Part shown: positions 7,743-16,300 of the stretch, in pieces
How the letters are laid out: every line of letters begins with the position of its first letter
Numbering within the stretch: the stretch's first letter is position 1
NCBI GenBank assembly: GCA_965229095.1
Contig: OZ245855.1
Location: forward strand, 2,418,001-2,482,000
Direction of reading: 5' to 3'
Length of the DNA stretch: 64,000 nt
Source of the DNA: Taibaiella sp965229095
GTDB taxonomy: Bacteria; Bacteroidota; Bacteroidia; Chitinophagales; Chitinophagaceae
Notes under the pieces: generated by a model
What the model saw: only the letters and a program-made list of their open reading frames with translations
Database searches by the model: none
Told to the model about the DNA's origin: nothing
Program-made: the position numbers and the translations under genes

Positions 7743-8360
7743 TCAGGGTAAAATAACAATAGGCGTACCCACTTGTACAAAGCGGTACAGTTCGTCGATC
7801 TCTTCATTGGAAATGGCAATACAGCCCCAGGTCCAGTCGCTGTACAGATAGGCTTCGGGCTTATATTGCAGCCTGTTGGGCAACCCGTGTATCTTTACAT
7901 CGCCGCCGGTATTGAGCTTATGGGCCTGTGCATATTGACGGTCGGCCGCATTGGGATAGGAGATACCCAGGTTCTTGTGGTAACTGCTGTTTGGGTTTTT
8001 ACCATTGATATAATACACACCTTCGGGCGTTTTATTATCGCCCTGCACCCTTTTTCGGCCTTCGGGCGTTGCACCAAGCGAAATAATATAAGTTTTTGCC
8101 TTACGCCCTTTACTATAAGCCGCCATTTCCCTTTTGCTTTTATATACCACCAGGCTATCGACAGGACCCCGTAATACAACTTTGTAGCTTCTTTGGGCCA
8201 TACGTTTTTCCTGCTGTATCGAGCATGTTCCTGCACTGCCCGAACAGCCCAATGCCTGTCCGGATATCATTCCTGCAAGCATCACCGGGAGGGAAACAAA
8301 AATTATTCTTTCAAATACTTTGGAAAAGGCGGACTTTTGCGGCTGTATCTTTTTGTTCAT
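7743..8360 (-). CDS. L,D-transpeptidase, YkuD/YafK type, exported
   Basis: The 205-residue product has an N-terminal hydrophobic export segment ending near a QALGC sequence, then a YkuD catalytic domain. The active-site pattern is VKIHG (His 158) followed by DWTWGCIAIS (Cys 180). The Trp-Gly-Cys form, instead of the common S-H-G-C, is typical of the YafK-like branch. Such enzymes cross-link peptidoglycan or attach or release proteins on it; which reaction applies here cannot be told. The ATG at 8360 was chosen because the upstream ATG (8423) would overlap the divergent oxidase gene. Only 18 bp separate the two divergent starts, so their promoters must overlap. Confidence 0.88.
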   Translation of the reverse strand: MNKKIQPQKSAFSKVFERIIFVSLPVMLAGMISGQALGCSGSAGTCSIQQEKRMAQRSYKVVLRGPVDSLVVYKSKREMAAYSKGRKAKTYIISLGATPEGRKRVQGDNKTPEGVYYINGKNPNSSYHKNLGISYPNAADRQYAQAHKLNTGGDVKIHGLPNRLQYKPEAYLYSDWTWGCIAISNEEIDELYRFVQVGTPIVILP

Positions 8361-8378
8361 AGTGATACTTGTTAAAAA

Positions 8379-9779
8379 ATGTCCTTTAAAAGAATAGAGA
8401 CGCAGGACCTTGATTTTTTCCATAAGATATTACCTGCGGCAAGCATATTAAGCGACAGGGAAAATATTGAACGCTGCTCCTCCGACGAAACGGAAGACTT
8501 TTCCTTCCCTCCCGAACTGGTACTGCTGCCGGAAAGTACACAAGAAGTAAGCCGGATCATGGCTTACTGTAACGAGCAGCATATTGCGGTTACCCCCCGG
8601 GGCGCGGGTACCGGCCTCAGCGGCGGCGCTTTGCCGGTGCATGGGGGCGTGTGCCTGGATATGCGCCGCATGAACAGGATCATCGATATCGATACGCTTA
8701 ACTTCCAGGTAACCACCCAACCCGGCGTCATTACCGAGGTGCTGCAAAATGCGGTGATCGAAAAAGGTCTTTTTTACCCGGTAGATCCTGCCAGCCGGGG
8801 TTCCTGCTTTATTGGCGGTAACGTGGCCGAAAACAGCGGCGGCCCCCGTGCCGTAAAATATGGTACGGTGAAGGATTACGTGCTCAATCTTGAAATAGTA
8901 ATGCCCAACGGCGAGATCATATGGACCGGTGCCAATACCTTGAAGAATGCCACGGGCTACAACCTGACGCAGTTGATCGTAGGCAGCGAAGGCACCCTGG
9001 CCGTAGTAACCCAAATCGTATTGAAGCTGGTCCCCTACCCTCCTGAAAACCTGTTGTTGCTGGTTCCTTTTTATACGGCCACCGATGCCGCTGCGGCAGT
9101 GAACAAGATTATGCTGGCCGGTTATACACCTTCGGCATTGGAATTCATGGAGCGCGATGCCCTTAGCTGCGCCATAAGCTACCTGGGTAATAGTTCCGTT
9201 ACCCTTCCCGATGAGGTGCAGGCGCATTTGCTGATCGAAGTGGATGGCAACAACAAGGAAGTCTTGTTTTCCGAGATGGAAGGCATTGCCGGTCTCATGG
9301 AGTCTTTCGCTACAGGCGAACTTCTGTTTGCGGAAAGCAGCCAGCAAAAAAATGAATTATGGCGGCTCAGGCGTATCGTAGGAGAAGCGGTAAAAAGCGG
9401 TTCTATCTATAAAGAAGAGGACACGGTAGTACCCAGGGCCTATCTCCCGCAGCTCCTGCAAATGGTAAAAGATACAGGCAATAAATATGGGTTCTCTTCC
9501 GTTTGTTACGGGCATGCCGGGGATGGTAACCTGCATGTGAACATTGTTAAAGGAAACCTTACGGATGCTTTCTGGGAGCAGGAATTGCCCCTGGCCATCC
9601 GGGAGATATTTACCTATGTACATTCCGTAGGCGGTACTATTTCGGGCGAACATGGTATCGGCTATGTACAAAAACCTTATATGGACATTGTATTCGGCAA
9701 AGTGCAGATGGACCTGATGCAGCAGATCAAGCAGGTTTTCGATCCTAAAGGAATAATGAACCCGGGCAAAGTAATATAG
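8379..9779 (+). CDS. glcD: FAD-linked oxidase, GlcD / D-lactate dehydrogenase type
   Basis: The 466-residue flavoprotein has an N-terminal FAD-binding PCMH domain (TPRGAGTGLSGGALP about 71-85, CFIGGNVAENSGGPRAVKYG about 146-165) and a C-terminal FAD-oxidase domain with YGHAGDGNLHVNI, GGTISGEHGIG and FDPKGIMNPGK. These motifs fit glycolate oxidase subunit D or D-2-hydroxyacid dehydrogenases acting on D-lactate or glycolate. There is no glcE or glcF (iron-sulfur subunit) beside it, so it may act alone or with distant subunits, and the substrate is unproven. It is divergent from the L,D-transpeptidase gene. Confidence 0.85.
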   Translation: MSFKRIETQDLDFFHKILPAASILSDRENIERCSSDETEDFSFPPELVLLPESTQEVSRIMAYCNEQHIAVTPRGAGTGLSGGALPVHGGVCLDMRRMNRIIDIDTLNFQVTTQPGVITEVLQNAVIEKGLFYPVDPASRGSCFIGGNVAENSGGPRAVKYGTVKDYVLNLEIVMPNGEIIWTGANTLKNATGYNLTQLIVGSEGTLAVVTQIVLKLVPYPPENLLLLVPFYTATDAAAAVNKIMLAGYTPSALEFMERDALSCAISYLGNSSVTLPDEVQAHLLIEVDGNNKEVLFSEMEGIAGLMESFATGELLFAESSQQKNELWRLRRIVGEAVKSGSIYKEEDTVVPRAYLPQLLQMVKDTGNKYGFSSVCYGHAGDGNLHVNIVKGNLTDAFWEQELPLAIREIFTYVHSVGGTISGEHGIGYVQKPYMDIVFGKVQMDLMQQIKQVFDPKGIMNPGKVI

Positions 9780-9839
9780 ATAACTTGGATATCTAATTCG
9801 CGTAACTTTGCAGGGTAATCAGAAAAATAAAACCATTTT

Positions 9840-10529
9840 ATGAAGAAGATATTTTTGCTGGCTCTAGTGTGTACGGGCTTTATGACGGCCCAGGCACAGG
9901 AAGTGTACAACAGCACGGGCAAAAGCGGGCAGGCGAAGTACAAACAAAACCAACAGAAGAAAGGTTTCGACATCAACCGCATGGTTTTTGGCGGGGGATT
10001 GGGCCTCACTTTCGGGTCTATTACCAATATTTATGTAGCGCCTTCGATAGGTTACCGCATCACCGATAATTTTGCTGCGGGCGTTACGCTGGGCTACAAT
10101 TACTACCGGGATAAGCAGGCTTTTTATACCTACAACATCAGCACCAATGAACAAATGTACCGCCCCTTGTCCCAATCGATCTACAGCGGTAGTGTATGGG
10201 GCCGGTATATGATCATTCCCAATGTGATTGTCCAGGCGGAGTTTGAAATGAACAGCCTGAGTTTTTACAACCGGGAGCTGGGCTATAAGGCCGATAAAGA
10301 CGGCTGGATGATGCCGGGCAAAGAGCGGGTAATGATACCTTGTATGCTCCTGGGCGGCGGTTACCGCCAGCCTATAGGCGAACATTCTTCCATGTTCATC
10401 ATGGCTATGTACGATGTGTTCCAGAACCTTCCCGGCAATATGCGTACCGATGCCAATGGCGACAAGTATTCGTTAAGTCCCTATGCCAACAGGGTGGATT
10501 TCAGGATCGGCTTTAGCATAGGTTTCTGA
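9840..10529 (+). CDS. Predicted outer-membrane beta-barrel protein
   Basis: The 229-residue protein begins with a signal peptide (MKKIFLLALVCTGFMTAQAQ, cleavage after AQA). It continues with alternating aromatic/hydrophobic strands: GGGLGLTFG, YVAPSIGYRI, FAAGVTLGYNYY, ending RVDFRIGFSIGF, whose final aromatic residue is typical of outer-membrane barrels. A small 8-10 strand barrel is likely. Function is unknown. A TAACTTTG box at 9803-9810 fits a Bacteroidota -7 element about 30 bp before the ATG, so it probably has its own promoter although it follows glcD by only 60 bp. A strong terminator follows. Confidence 0.75.
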   Translation: MKKIFLLALVCTGFMTAQAQEVYNSTGKSGQAKYKQNQQKKGFDINRMVFGGGLGLTFGSITNIYVAPSIGYRITDNFAAGVTLGYNYYRDKQAFYTYNISTNEQMYRPLSQSIYSGSVWGRYMIIPNVIVQAEFEMNSLSFYNRELGYKADKDGWMMPGKERVMIPCMLLGGGYRQPIGEHSSMFIMAMYDVFQNLPGNMRTDANGDKYSLSPYANRVDFRIGFSIGF

Positions 10530-10604
10530 TCAAAAGACAACACATAATGTTCCGCTTCCGCCTCGGATCAATAGCAACCGAATTAGTTAATAAAACATAG
10601 CAAT

Positions 10605-10646
10605 AATAAGTCCCGCAGCTACACAAAGTTGCGGGACTTATTTTTT
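10605..10646 (+). terminator. Intrinsic terminator after the beta-barrel gene
   Basis: A 13-bp perfect stem (AATAAGTCCCGCA with TGCGGGACTTATT) around a 12-nt loop is followed by a run of T. Confidence 0.88.
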
Positions 10647-10704
10647 ACGGGAAGGTGGCTTATTTGCTTTTTTTTCCATTTCTTGCAAGCGTATCGACCT
10701 TGCT

Positions 10705-11727
10705 ATGAGTAAACATCATTTAAGAAAAGAGCATAACTGCGAAAATTGCGGCTACCCCGTTGAAAAAAGGTTCTGCACTGCCTGCGGACAGGAGAATATA
10801 GAAACCCGGCAGTCGTTTGGCCACCTGGTAAAGCATTTCGCAGAAGACTTTACCCATTACGAAGGCAATGTCTGGAAAACGGTCAAGTATCTTTTGTTCC
10901 GGCCGGCTTACCTCACCAAAACCTATCTTGCTGGCAAAAGAATGCAATATGTAGCGCCGGTAAAGCTGTATATTTTCATCAGCTTCGTGGCGTTCTTCCT
11001 GCCCGGGTTATTGCCGCATCTCAATACGGGAAAAGGTCCAGGCGCTTTAAAAACGGTAGGCCAGAAACTGGAAACGATAAGCAACAAATTAGATAAGCTG
11101 GACGATTCCCTGCAAGCCAACAAAGCATCCGCCCAAGGACGGCATGATTCTGTTACCTCCTTGCCCCTGACTTATGCAGATTATCGTTCTGTGGAAGAAT
11201 ATGATTCCATTCAGCATACCTTACCCGAATCAAAAAGAGATGGCCTTTTTGACCGGTATTATAACCGGAAAATGGCCGGGTATAACAAAATTGACCCGGA
11301 AGTTTTCAAGGAAAAATTCAACGAAAAGATCGCGCATAACTTTCCCAAGGCCTTATTCTTTTACCTTCCTTTATTCGCATTCGTCTTATGGCTGTTTCAT
11401 GGTAAAAAGAAATGGCTGTATTTCGATCATGCCATTTTCACACTGCATTATTTCTCGTTCCTTTTGTTGCTTATTACGATCAGGAATATTGTGTTTAATC
11501 TTATTCCCTGGTATTTTCTGATCAGCCCCGGCACCTTATCCCTTGTTTTTGGCATTATCATCTGGCTCTGGAGCGTCTTTTATTTCTACAGGGGGCACCG
11601 GAGGTTGTATGAAGAAAGCCGTGCTGTGTCCCGGCTAAAAGCGACCTTTATCCTTTTCATCAACTCCATTGTTTTCCTGGCGGTATTCTTAGGTTTTATT
11701 ATGCTCACCCTACTCACCGTTCAATAA
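10705..11727 (+). CDS. DUF3667 membrane protein with N-terminal zinc ribbon
   Basis: The 340-residue protein opens with a four-cysteine zinc ribbon (C12, C15, C24, C27; NCENCGYP and FCTACGQEN). The DUF3667 signature follows: a conserved Phe/His segment, LLFRPAYLTKTYLAGKRMQY and VAPVKLYIFISF. Hydrophobic segments lie near 90-110 and then four or so in the C-terminal third (about 225-335). A hydrophilic, Lys/Asp-rich linker (about 115-215) separates them. The family is widespread in Bacteroidota and has no established function. The gene stands alone. Confidence 0.85.
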   Translation: MSKHHLRKEHNCENCGYPVEKRFCTACGQENIETRQSFGHLVKHFAEDFTHYEGNVWKTVKYLLFRPAYLTKTYLAGKRMQYVAPVKLYIFISFVAFFLPGLLPHLNTGKGPGALKTVGQKLETISNKLDKLDDSLQANKASAQGRHDSVTSLPLTYADYRSVEEYDSIQHTLPESKRDGLFDRYYNRKMAGYNKIDPEVFKEKFNEKIAHNFPKALFFYLPLFAFVLWLFHGKKKWLYFDHAIFTLHYFSFLLLLITIRNIVFNLIPWYFLISPGTLSLVFGIIIWLWSVFYFYRGHRRLYEESRAVSRLKATFILFINSIVFLAVFLGFIMLTLLTVQ

Positions 11728-11821
11728 ACGAGGAGGGAGCCGGCATAAAACCCGCCTGTTTCTTCAATAACCTTTACATTTGCGGCTTAGCATTTTTGTT
11801 TTTCCATACGCAACCTGATAT

Positions 11822-13405
11822 ATGAGTCATCAGCAAATCTTACTTTGTATCATACTCGCCTACTTCCTGTTGTTGCTGGGCGTGGCCTTTTATACGGCCA
11901 GGGGCAGTAATAATGAGTCTTTTTTCGTAGGCAACCGCAGCAGCAAATGGTGGCTCGTAGCCTTTGGCATGATCGGCACTTCGCTTTCCGGCATGACCTT
12001 TATCAGTGTACCCGGCACGGTAGGCAATGGCGGGGCCTTTGGCTATTTCCAGGTGGTGATCGGTTACTGGCTGGGTTATTTTATCGTGGCTTATGTATTG
12101 CTGCCGGTCTATTATAAGATGCAACTGACCTCCATTTATACCTACCTGGAAAAAAGGCTGGGCGTGAATGCGCACAAGACGGGGGCATTCTTCTTTATCC
12201 TGTCGCGTACCCTCGGCGCTACGCTAAGGCTGTACCTGGTGATCAAGGTGCTGGAAATGTTTGTACTCAAAGACCTTAATATCTCCTTTGGCGTTACAGC
12301 ATTTGTTATACTGGGCCTCATCCTGCTGTACACCTTCAAGGGCGGCGTAAAGACCATCGTATGGACCGATACCTTGCAAACCACATTTATGTTGCTGGCG
12401 CTTATCGTCAGCCTGTTTTACCTCGCCGGCAAGCTCAACTTCTCTTTAGGCGAAGCCTGGGCAGCGATAGGCGACAAAGGCATGACCAAGATCTTCGCAA
12501 CCGATCCTTTACCGGGCAATTATTTCCTGAAACAGATCCTGGGCGGCGCTTTTATTACGATTGCAATGACCGGGCTCGACCAGGAAATGATGCAAAAGAA
12601 TATTAGTGTAAGCAACCTTAAAGATTCCCAGAAGAATATGGTGGTGATGGGTACCTTGCAAATGCTGGTGGTGTTTATCTTCCTGTTCCTGGGTGGCGTG
12701 CTGGCCCTGTATGCTTCGGCCAAAGGGATCGAAGCCAAAGGCGACAACCTGTTTCCCGCCGTGGCCCTGCAAAGCGGCCTGCCTTTCTTTATTACGGTCT
12801 GCTTCGTGATCGGCCTTATCTCGGCCCTGTTCCCCAGTGCCGACGGCGCCTTGACGGCGCTTACCTCTTCTTTCTGCATCGATATACTGGGAATGCAAAA
12901 AAAGGGGCAACAAAAAGATAATATGGAAACGGACCTCCAGGCCGAAAAAAAACGCACCAGGACCCGCCTCATCGTACACAATGTCTTTGCCGTTATTTTC
13001 CTGCTCTGCGTGTTCTTCTTCAAAGAAGTGGACAATGGTTCACTTATCGATATCCTGCTCAAGCTGGCAGGCTTTACCTATGGGCCATTGCTGGGGCTTT
13101 TTGCTTTCGGTATTCTTACCAAAAGAGTAGTGGCGGCCAGGTCCCCGCTTATTATCTGTCTCGTGGCTTTGTTCCTTACCCTGGTGCTGGATGTGATCAA
13201 TAATTACCAATGGTATGCGCCCAAGGTAGGCATGTCGGAAGAAGCGCAGGCCGGCTTGCAACGTCTTTCCCAAAGCCTGTTCGGTGGCTATAAGATCGGC
13301 GTCGAACTACTGATCGTGAATGCAGCGATCACCTTTATTTTATTATGGATAACATCCCGAAAACCGGTACAGCAACCGGTCCGGGTGGCAACGGCTGTTG
13401 CCTGA
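11822..13405 (+). CDS. Sodium:solute symporter (SSS family)
   Basis: The 527-residue protein is an integral membrane protein with about 13 hydrophobic segments. Family features include the N-terminal ESFFVGNRSSKWWLVAFGM, GTSLSGMTFISVPG, YTFKGGVKTIVWTDTLQT and ISALFPSADGALTALTSSF. SSS proteins couple Na+ entry to uptake of sugars, amino acids, vitamins or anions; the solute is not evident from sequence. A TACATTTG box at 11775-11782 fits a -7 promoter element. It is convergent with clpS and followed by a strong bidirectional terminator. No catabolic neighbour suggests a substrate. Confidence 0.88.
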   Translation: MSHQQILLCIILAYFLLLLGVAFYTARGSNNESFFVGNRSSKWWLVAFGMIGTSLSGMTFISVPGTVGNGGAFGYFQVVIGYWLGYFIVAYVLLPVYYKMQLTSIYTYLEKRLGVNAHKTGAFFFILSRTLGATLRLYLVIKVLEMFVLKDLNISFGVTAFVILGLILLYTFKGGVKTIVWTDTLQTTFMLLALIVSLFYLAGKLNFSLGEAWAAIGDKGMTKIFATDPLPGNYFLKQILGGAFITIAMTGLDQEMMQKNISVSNLKDSQKNMVVMGTLQMLVVFIFLFLGGVLALYASAKGIEAKGDNLFPAVALQSGLPFFITVCFVIGLISALFPSADGALTALTSSFCIDILGMQKKGQQKDNMETDLQAEKKRTRTRLIVHNVFAVIFLLCVFFFKEVDNGSLIDILLKLAGFTYGPLLGLFAFGILTKRVVAARSPLIICLVALFLTLVLDVINNYQWYAPKVGMSEEAQAGLQRLSQSLFGGYKIGVELLIVNAAITFILLWITSRKPVQQPVRVATAVA

Positions 13406-13421
13406 TACGTTAAAGATATTC

Positions 13422-13456
13422 ATTAAAAAAGACGCGGTCGCCGCGTCTTTTTTAAT
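13422..13456. terminator. Bidirectional terminator between the symporter gene and clpS
   Basis: A perfect 16-bp stem (ATTAAAAAAGACGCGG with its complement) with a TCG loop and T-tracts on both sides. It covers the clpS stop codon (13452-13454). Confidence 0.92.
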
Positions 13457-13754
13457 TATCTATAGTGGAGTTGATGCCCCGGTCGATCATAGCTTCACAC
13501 ATGGGGCGCAGTGTTTCAAAATCACCTTTCTTAACGGCATACTTTCCCTGGTAGTGGATCAGTATAGCGCATTGCTCTGCTTGTTCCGGTGTATGTGAAC
13601 AGATGTCTATAAGCGATTCTATAACCCAGTCAAAAGTATTCACCTCATCGTTCCAGATGATAAGGTGGTGCAGGTGCGCATCCAACACATCGGTATCGAA
13701 TTCTTCCTGTTTCCAGGGATTGAATTCCGACATTGTTTTTTGATACGGTTCCAT
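13452..13754 (-). CDS. clpS: ATP-dependent Clp protease adaptor ClpS
   Basis: The 100-residue protein matches ClpS, which delivers N-degron substrates to ClpA/ClpC-ClpP. The family pattern is visible in LIIWNDEVNTFDWVIESL (N-end pocket region with Asn-Asp), the helix around EQAEQCAILIHYQGK, and KYAVKKGDFETLRPM. The N-terminal extension of about 28 residues is acidic and variable, as is usual. No clpA or clpC is adjacent. Its stop codon lies inside the terminator hairpin shared with the convergent symporter gene. Confidence 0.93.
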   Translation of the reverse strand: MEPYQKTMSEFNPWKQEEFDTDVLDAHLHHLIIWNDEVNTFDWVIESLIDICSHTPEQAEQCAILIHYQGKYAVKKGDFETLRPMCEAMIDRGINSTIDN

Positions 13755-13861
13755 AAAAATTTATCTTTTACGTTTAGTCTAAATCGGTTTTGGAAGAATT
13801 GCTTTTACAAAATTAGGAAACAATCCTTTTATCAGGGCAACATTTCTTTTCTTTGCGCCCT

Positions 13862-14416
13862 ATGACGCCAATATCTTTTGTAAAGAAGACAATGGAGGAG
13901 CTCAACCGGGCTCCCGCCGGGAGTACATCGGAAGATTCCCGCTTCCCGGTTTATGTAATACTGGATGATGTACGGAGCATGCATAATGTAGGCTCCTGCT
14001 TCCGTACAGGCGATGCTTTCCACATTAAGGGGATAGCGCTTTGCGGTTACACCCCCCGTCCCCCGCACCGCGACATACACAAAACGGCCCTGGGTGCTAC
14101 GGAAACGGTACCCTGGATCTATTACGAAGCCGTAACGGAAGCCATTGAAACGCTCAAGACAGAAGGTTACGCTATCTATGCCGTTGAGCAGGTACACAAC
14201 AGCATTCCCTTGCAGGAAATGGACTTTCCACCCGGCAAAAAAATAGCCCTGGTATTCGGCAACGAGGTTTCCGGTGTGAGTGAGGCCGCGCTGGCCCTAT
14301 GCGAAGGCAGCCTGGAAATACCCCAATGGGGCACCAAGCATTCCCTCAACATCTCGGTTTCGGCTGGTATTGTACTATGGGAGCTGATAAAGAAACAAGC
14401 AGACTCCACTACCTAA
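13862..14416 (+). CDS. SpoU/TrmH family RNA 2'-O-methyltransferase
   Basis: The 184-residue protein has the three SPOUT signatures: NVGSCFRTGDA (motif 1), IALVFGNEVSGVSE (motif 2) and IPQWGTKHSLNISVSAG (motif 3, SAM-binding knot). SpoU-class enzymes 2'-O-methylate tRNA or rRNA; the size matches the TrmL/TrmH-like small group without an N-terminal L30e domain. The ATG at 13862 was taken as the start; a TTG nine bases earlier is less likely. It is divergent from clpS and followed by its own terminator. Confidence 0.9.
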   Translation: MTPISFVKKTMEELNRAPAGSTSEDSRFPVYVILDDVRSMHNVGSCFRTGDAFHIKGIALCGYTPRPPHRDIHKTALGATETVPWIYYEAVTEAIETLKTEGYAIYAVEQVHNSIPLQEMDFPPGKKIALVFGNEVSGVSEAALALCEGSLEIPQWGTKHSLNISVSAGIVLWELIKKQADSTT

Positions 14417-14420
14417 AAAG

Positions 14421-14452
14421 AAAGCGACAGGTCTATGGCCTGTCGCTTTTTA
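14421..14452 (+). terminator. Intrinsic terminator after the SpoU methyltransferase gene
   Basis: An 11-bp stem (AAAGCGACAGG with CCTGTCGCTTT) with a 7-nt loop, A-rich before and T-rich after, so it may work in both directions. Confidence 0.85.
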
Positions 14453-14472
14453 TAGCTACCTGCAAAGCAGGA

Positions 14473-14922
14473 TTAGTTAACGGGTACCACAAAATTTTCG
14501 ATAGCGGGCGGCAGGCACATCATATCGTTACAGGTCTGGTATTGTACGGCACCTTTTACCTTATCGCCTCTTTTGCCTTTGAAATCACGATAAAAGGTAA
14601 TTGTTTTTTCATGCCAGCGGATAGCGCCGTCAATAAAATCCAGTTTTGCCGTTTTGGGCGCTGCACTTTCTTTCCAGTCGCCTGACCAACCTCCCTGCAA
14701 CTCTTCTGCCGTAAAGCTGGTGGGGATCAGGGTACCATCGCCGCCGGGGTCCTGCGCCCATATGTGAAAGCCGTTATCAAGAGTAGCTTTGGCTTCGAAG
14801 CGATACAGGTCATTGTCCATCTTTTTAACAGAGAACTGCCAGTGAACTGGGTTCGGCTTTGTTTGCGCTTTCAGGGCTAACGGGAAAAAGGCCAATGCGA
14901 TTATCGATAAGAGAAACTTCAT
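14473..14922 (-). CDS. Secreted stand-alone DsbD N-terminal (alpha)-domain protein
   Basis: The 149-residue product has a signal peptide (to about LALKAQ) and then one domain like the N-terminal disulfide-reductase domain of DsbD. The C-terminal block VQYQTCNDMMCLPPAIENF carries the paired cysteines typical of that domain. The transmembrane and thioredoxin-like parts of DsbD are absent. It could pass electrons or bind a thioredoxin partner in the periplasm; this is inference. It lies downstream of secG on the same strand, separated by a terminator, so it likely has its own promoter near the 14957-14972 palindrome. Confidence 0.78.
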   Translation of the reverse strand: MKFLLSIIALAFFPLALKAQTKPNPVHWQFSVKKMDNDLYRFEAKATLDNGFHIWAQDPGGDGTLIPTSFTAEELQGGWSGDWKESAAPKTAKLDFIDGAIRWHEKTITFYRDFKGKRGDKVKGAVQYQTCNDMMCLPPAIENFVVPVN

Positions 14923-14956
14923 AGGAATTATCTGGTTTGTTTTTAGTTACAATAAC

Positions 14957-14972
14957 TCGTCTATATAGACGA
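14957..14972. promoter_or_regulatory. 16-bp perfect palindrome upstream of the DsbD-like gene
   Basis: TCGTCTATATAGACGA is a perfect dyad, followed at once by another ATATAGAC half-site. It lies 35-50 bp before the start codon at 14922, where an operator or promoter would be. The binding protein is unknown. Confidence 0.4.
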
Positions 14973-15011
14973 ATATAGACAATAGAAATTGGGTGACGTT
15001 TACCCTAAGTG

Positions 15012-15038
15012 AAAAACCCGCCTGTTAAAGGCGGGTTT
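15012..15038 (-). terminator. Intrinsic terminator after secG
   Basis: A 10-bp stem (AAACCCGCCT with AGGCGGGTTT) around a short loop; on the minus strand it ends in a T-run. It closes the lptE-TPR-secG transcript. Confidence 0.88.
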
Positions 15039-15062
15039 AACTATTGAATAACGTGTACGGTC

Positions 15063-15386
15063 TTATTTCTGAGGAGCAGGCTGCTGCTGCGCGCCGCCTT
15101 GTTGCTGTCCACCCTGTTGCTGGGTTTTAGGCTGTTCTTTTTGGGCCTTTGGAGCACCTACTATATCCAGTGAAAATACAGTAGCGATACAAAGAGCGGC
15201 AATAAGGGCCATTGTGTACCAGGTACCTTTTTCCATTACATCGCCCGATTGCTTTACGCCCATAACTTGTGTTCCCAGGCTGCCAAAGGAGCCGGATAAG
15301 CCGCCGCCTTTAGGTTTTTGTACTAATACGAAGAAACCCAGTACAACACAGGCAAGCATGATAACGATAATTAATAGAGTGGTCAT
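15063..15386 (-). CDS. secG: Preprotein translocase subunit SecG
   Basis: The 107-residue protein has two hydrophobic segments (about 3-23 and 54-76) joined by KPKGGGLSGSFGSLGTQVMG, the conserved cytoplasmic loop of SecG. It stabilises the SecYEG channel during SecA-driven export. The tail after the second membrane segment is rich in Gln, Gly and Pro (about 80-107), a low-complexity extension common in Bacteroidota. The start lies 3 bp after the stop of the TPR-type gene, so the two are cotranscribed. Confidence 0.93.
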   Translation of the reverse strand: MTTLLIIVIMLACVVLGFFVLVQKPKGGGLSGSFGSLGTQVMGVKQSGDVMEKGTWYTMALIAALCIATVFSLDIVGAPKAQKEQPKTQQQGGQQQGGAQQQPAPQK

Positions 15387-15389
15387 TTT

Positions 15390-16268
15390 TTATAAATCTT
15401 TTTGTAAATTTTCTATTTTGGCAGCAAAATAAGCATTTTTTTCAGGATTCAGCAAACTTAATTTCTGATACATGTCAATAGCCTTTTCTTTTTTACCTTG
15501 TTTAGCATAGACCTCTGCCAGTGATTCGCTTATCAATGAATCTTTCCTGGATATGGAGTTCACCGCCATTTCAAATACCTGCTCCGGTATCTCCTCGCTT
15601 TCCTCTTCGATTGCCGCAGCCAGCTTTTGCTGCTGCCACATCGCTTTTAGTGCTTTCTGCTCGGCTTCTTCTTCCTTAGCCTTTTGATTTTTGGAGCTGA
15701 TATGCTTTAACCATTCAGCAAAACTCATAACTACCATCAATGATTTTTCTTTATCTTCTTCGGGATCGGGTATGGATTCTTGTGAGGTGTGTACAGGCGC
15801 TATTTCATTTCTTTCAGGCAAAGCTCCCGATACATGGATACCTTGTTGTAAAAAATAATCTTCCGACGATGCAGGTTGCAGCATAATCTCTTCTTGTTCT
15901 TTTGCTTTATCGGGATGCGGGGTGGCAGTTTCCCCGGTAAGCGGAGCAGCGATTTCCTCAGTAAGCGGGGCAATTGCTTCTACTGTAGGCGGCACAGCGG
16001 TCTCTTCGAGAAGTGGTATAATCACCTCTTCGGCCTGCGGCTGCTCTGCCGCTGCCAGTATACTGCTCAGCAATACCGGGTTTACGGGATACAACTGCTG
16101 CAACAGGAACAAAGCGGCAGCATCTTGTCGTGTACCGATTAGTTTCAGGTAATGCGCCGGGGCAAAATAGGGATATTCCCTGGCCATCTGCACCAGCGAT
16201 TTAGGGTTCACCTCCTGCAATTGATGCGGTTCCCTGAGCCAGGCCGACATTCTGTCTGTTGTAATCAA
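15390..16268 (-). CDS. Hypothetical protein with C-terminal TPR-like region, between lptE and secG
   Basis: The 292-residue protein has a conserved N-terminal part (YPYFAPAHYLKLI at about 30-42). A low-complexity centre follows, with imperfect repeats of a PLxEExAxPxT pattern (about 84-120). Next comes a charged segment with a SFAEWLKHISSKNQKAKEEE block (about 182-201). The C-terminus resembles a single TPR hairpin (LAEVYAKQGKKEKAIDMYQKL). I see no signal peptide. The gene order lptE, this gene, secG is familiar in Bacteroidota. It has no assigned function; linkage suggests an envelope or export role. Confidence 0.75.
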   Translation of the reverse strand: MITTDRMSAWLREPHQLQEVNPKSLVQMAREYPYFAPAHYLKLIGTRQDAAALFLLQQLYPVNPVLLSSILAAAEQPQAEEVIIPLLEETAVPPTVEAIAPLTEEIAAPLTGETATPHPDKAKEQEEIMLQPASSEDYFLQQGIHVSGALPERNEIAPVHTSQESIPDPEEDKEKSLMVVMSFAEWLKHISSKNQKAKEEEAEQKALKAMWQQQKLAAAIEEESEEIPEQVFEMAVNSISRKDSLISESLAEVYAKQGKKEKAIDMYQKLSLLNPEKNAYFAAKIENLQKDL

Positions 16269-16300
16269 TTCGTTTCTTTTAAGGTCTGTAAATCCCTGGT

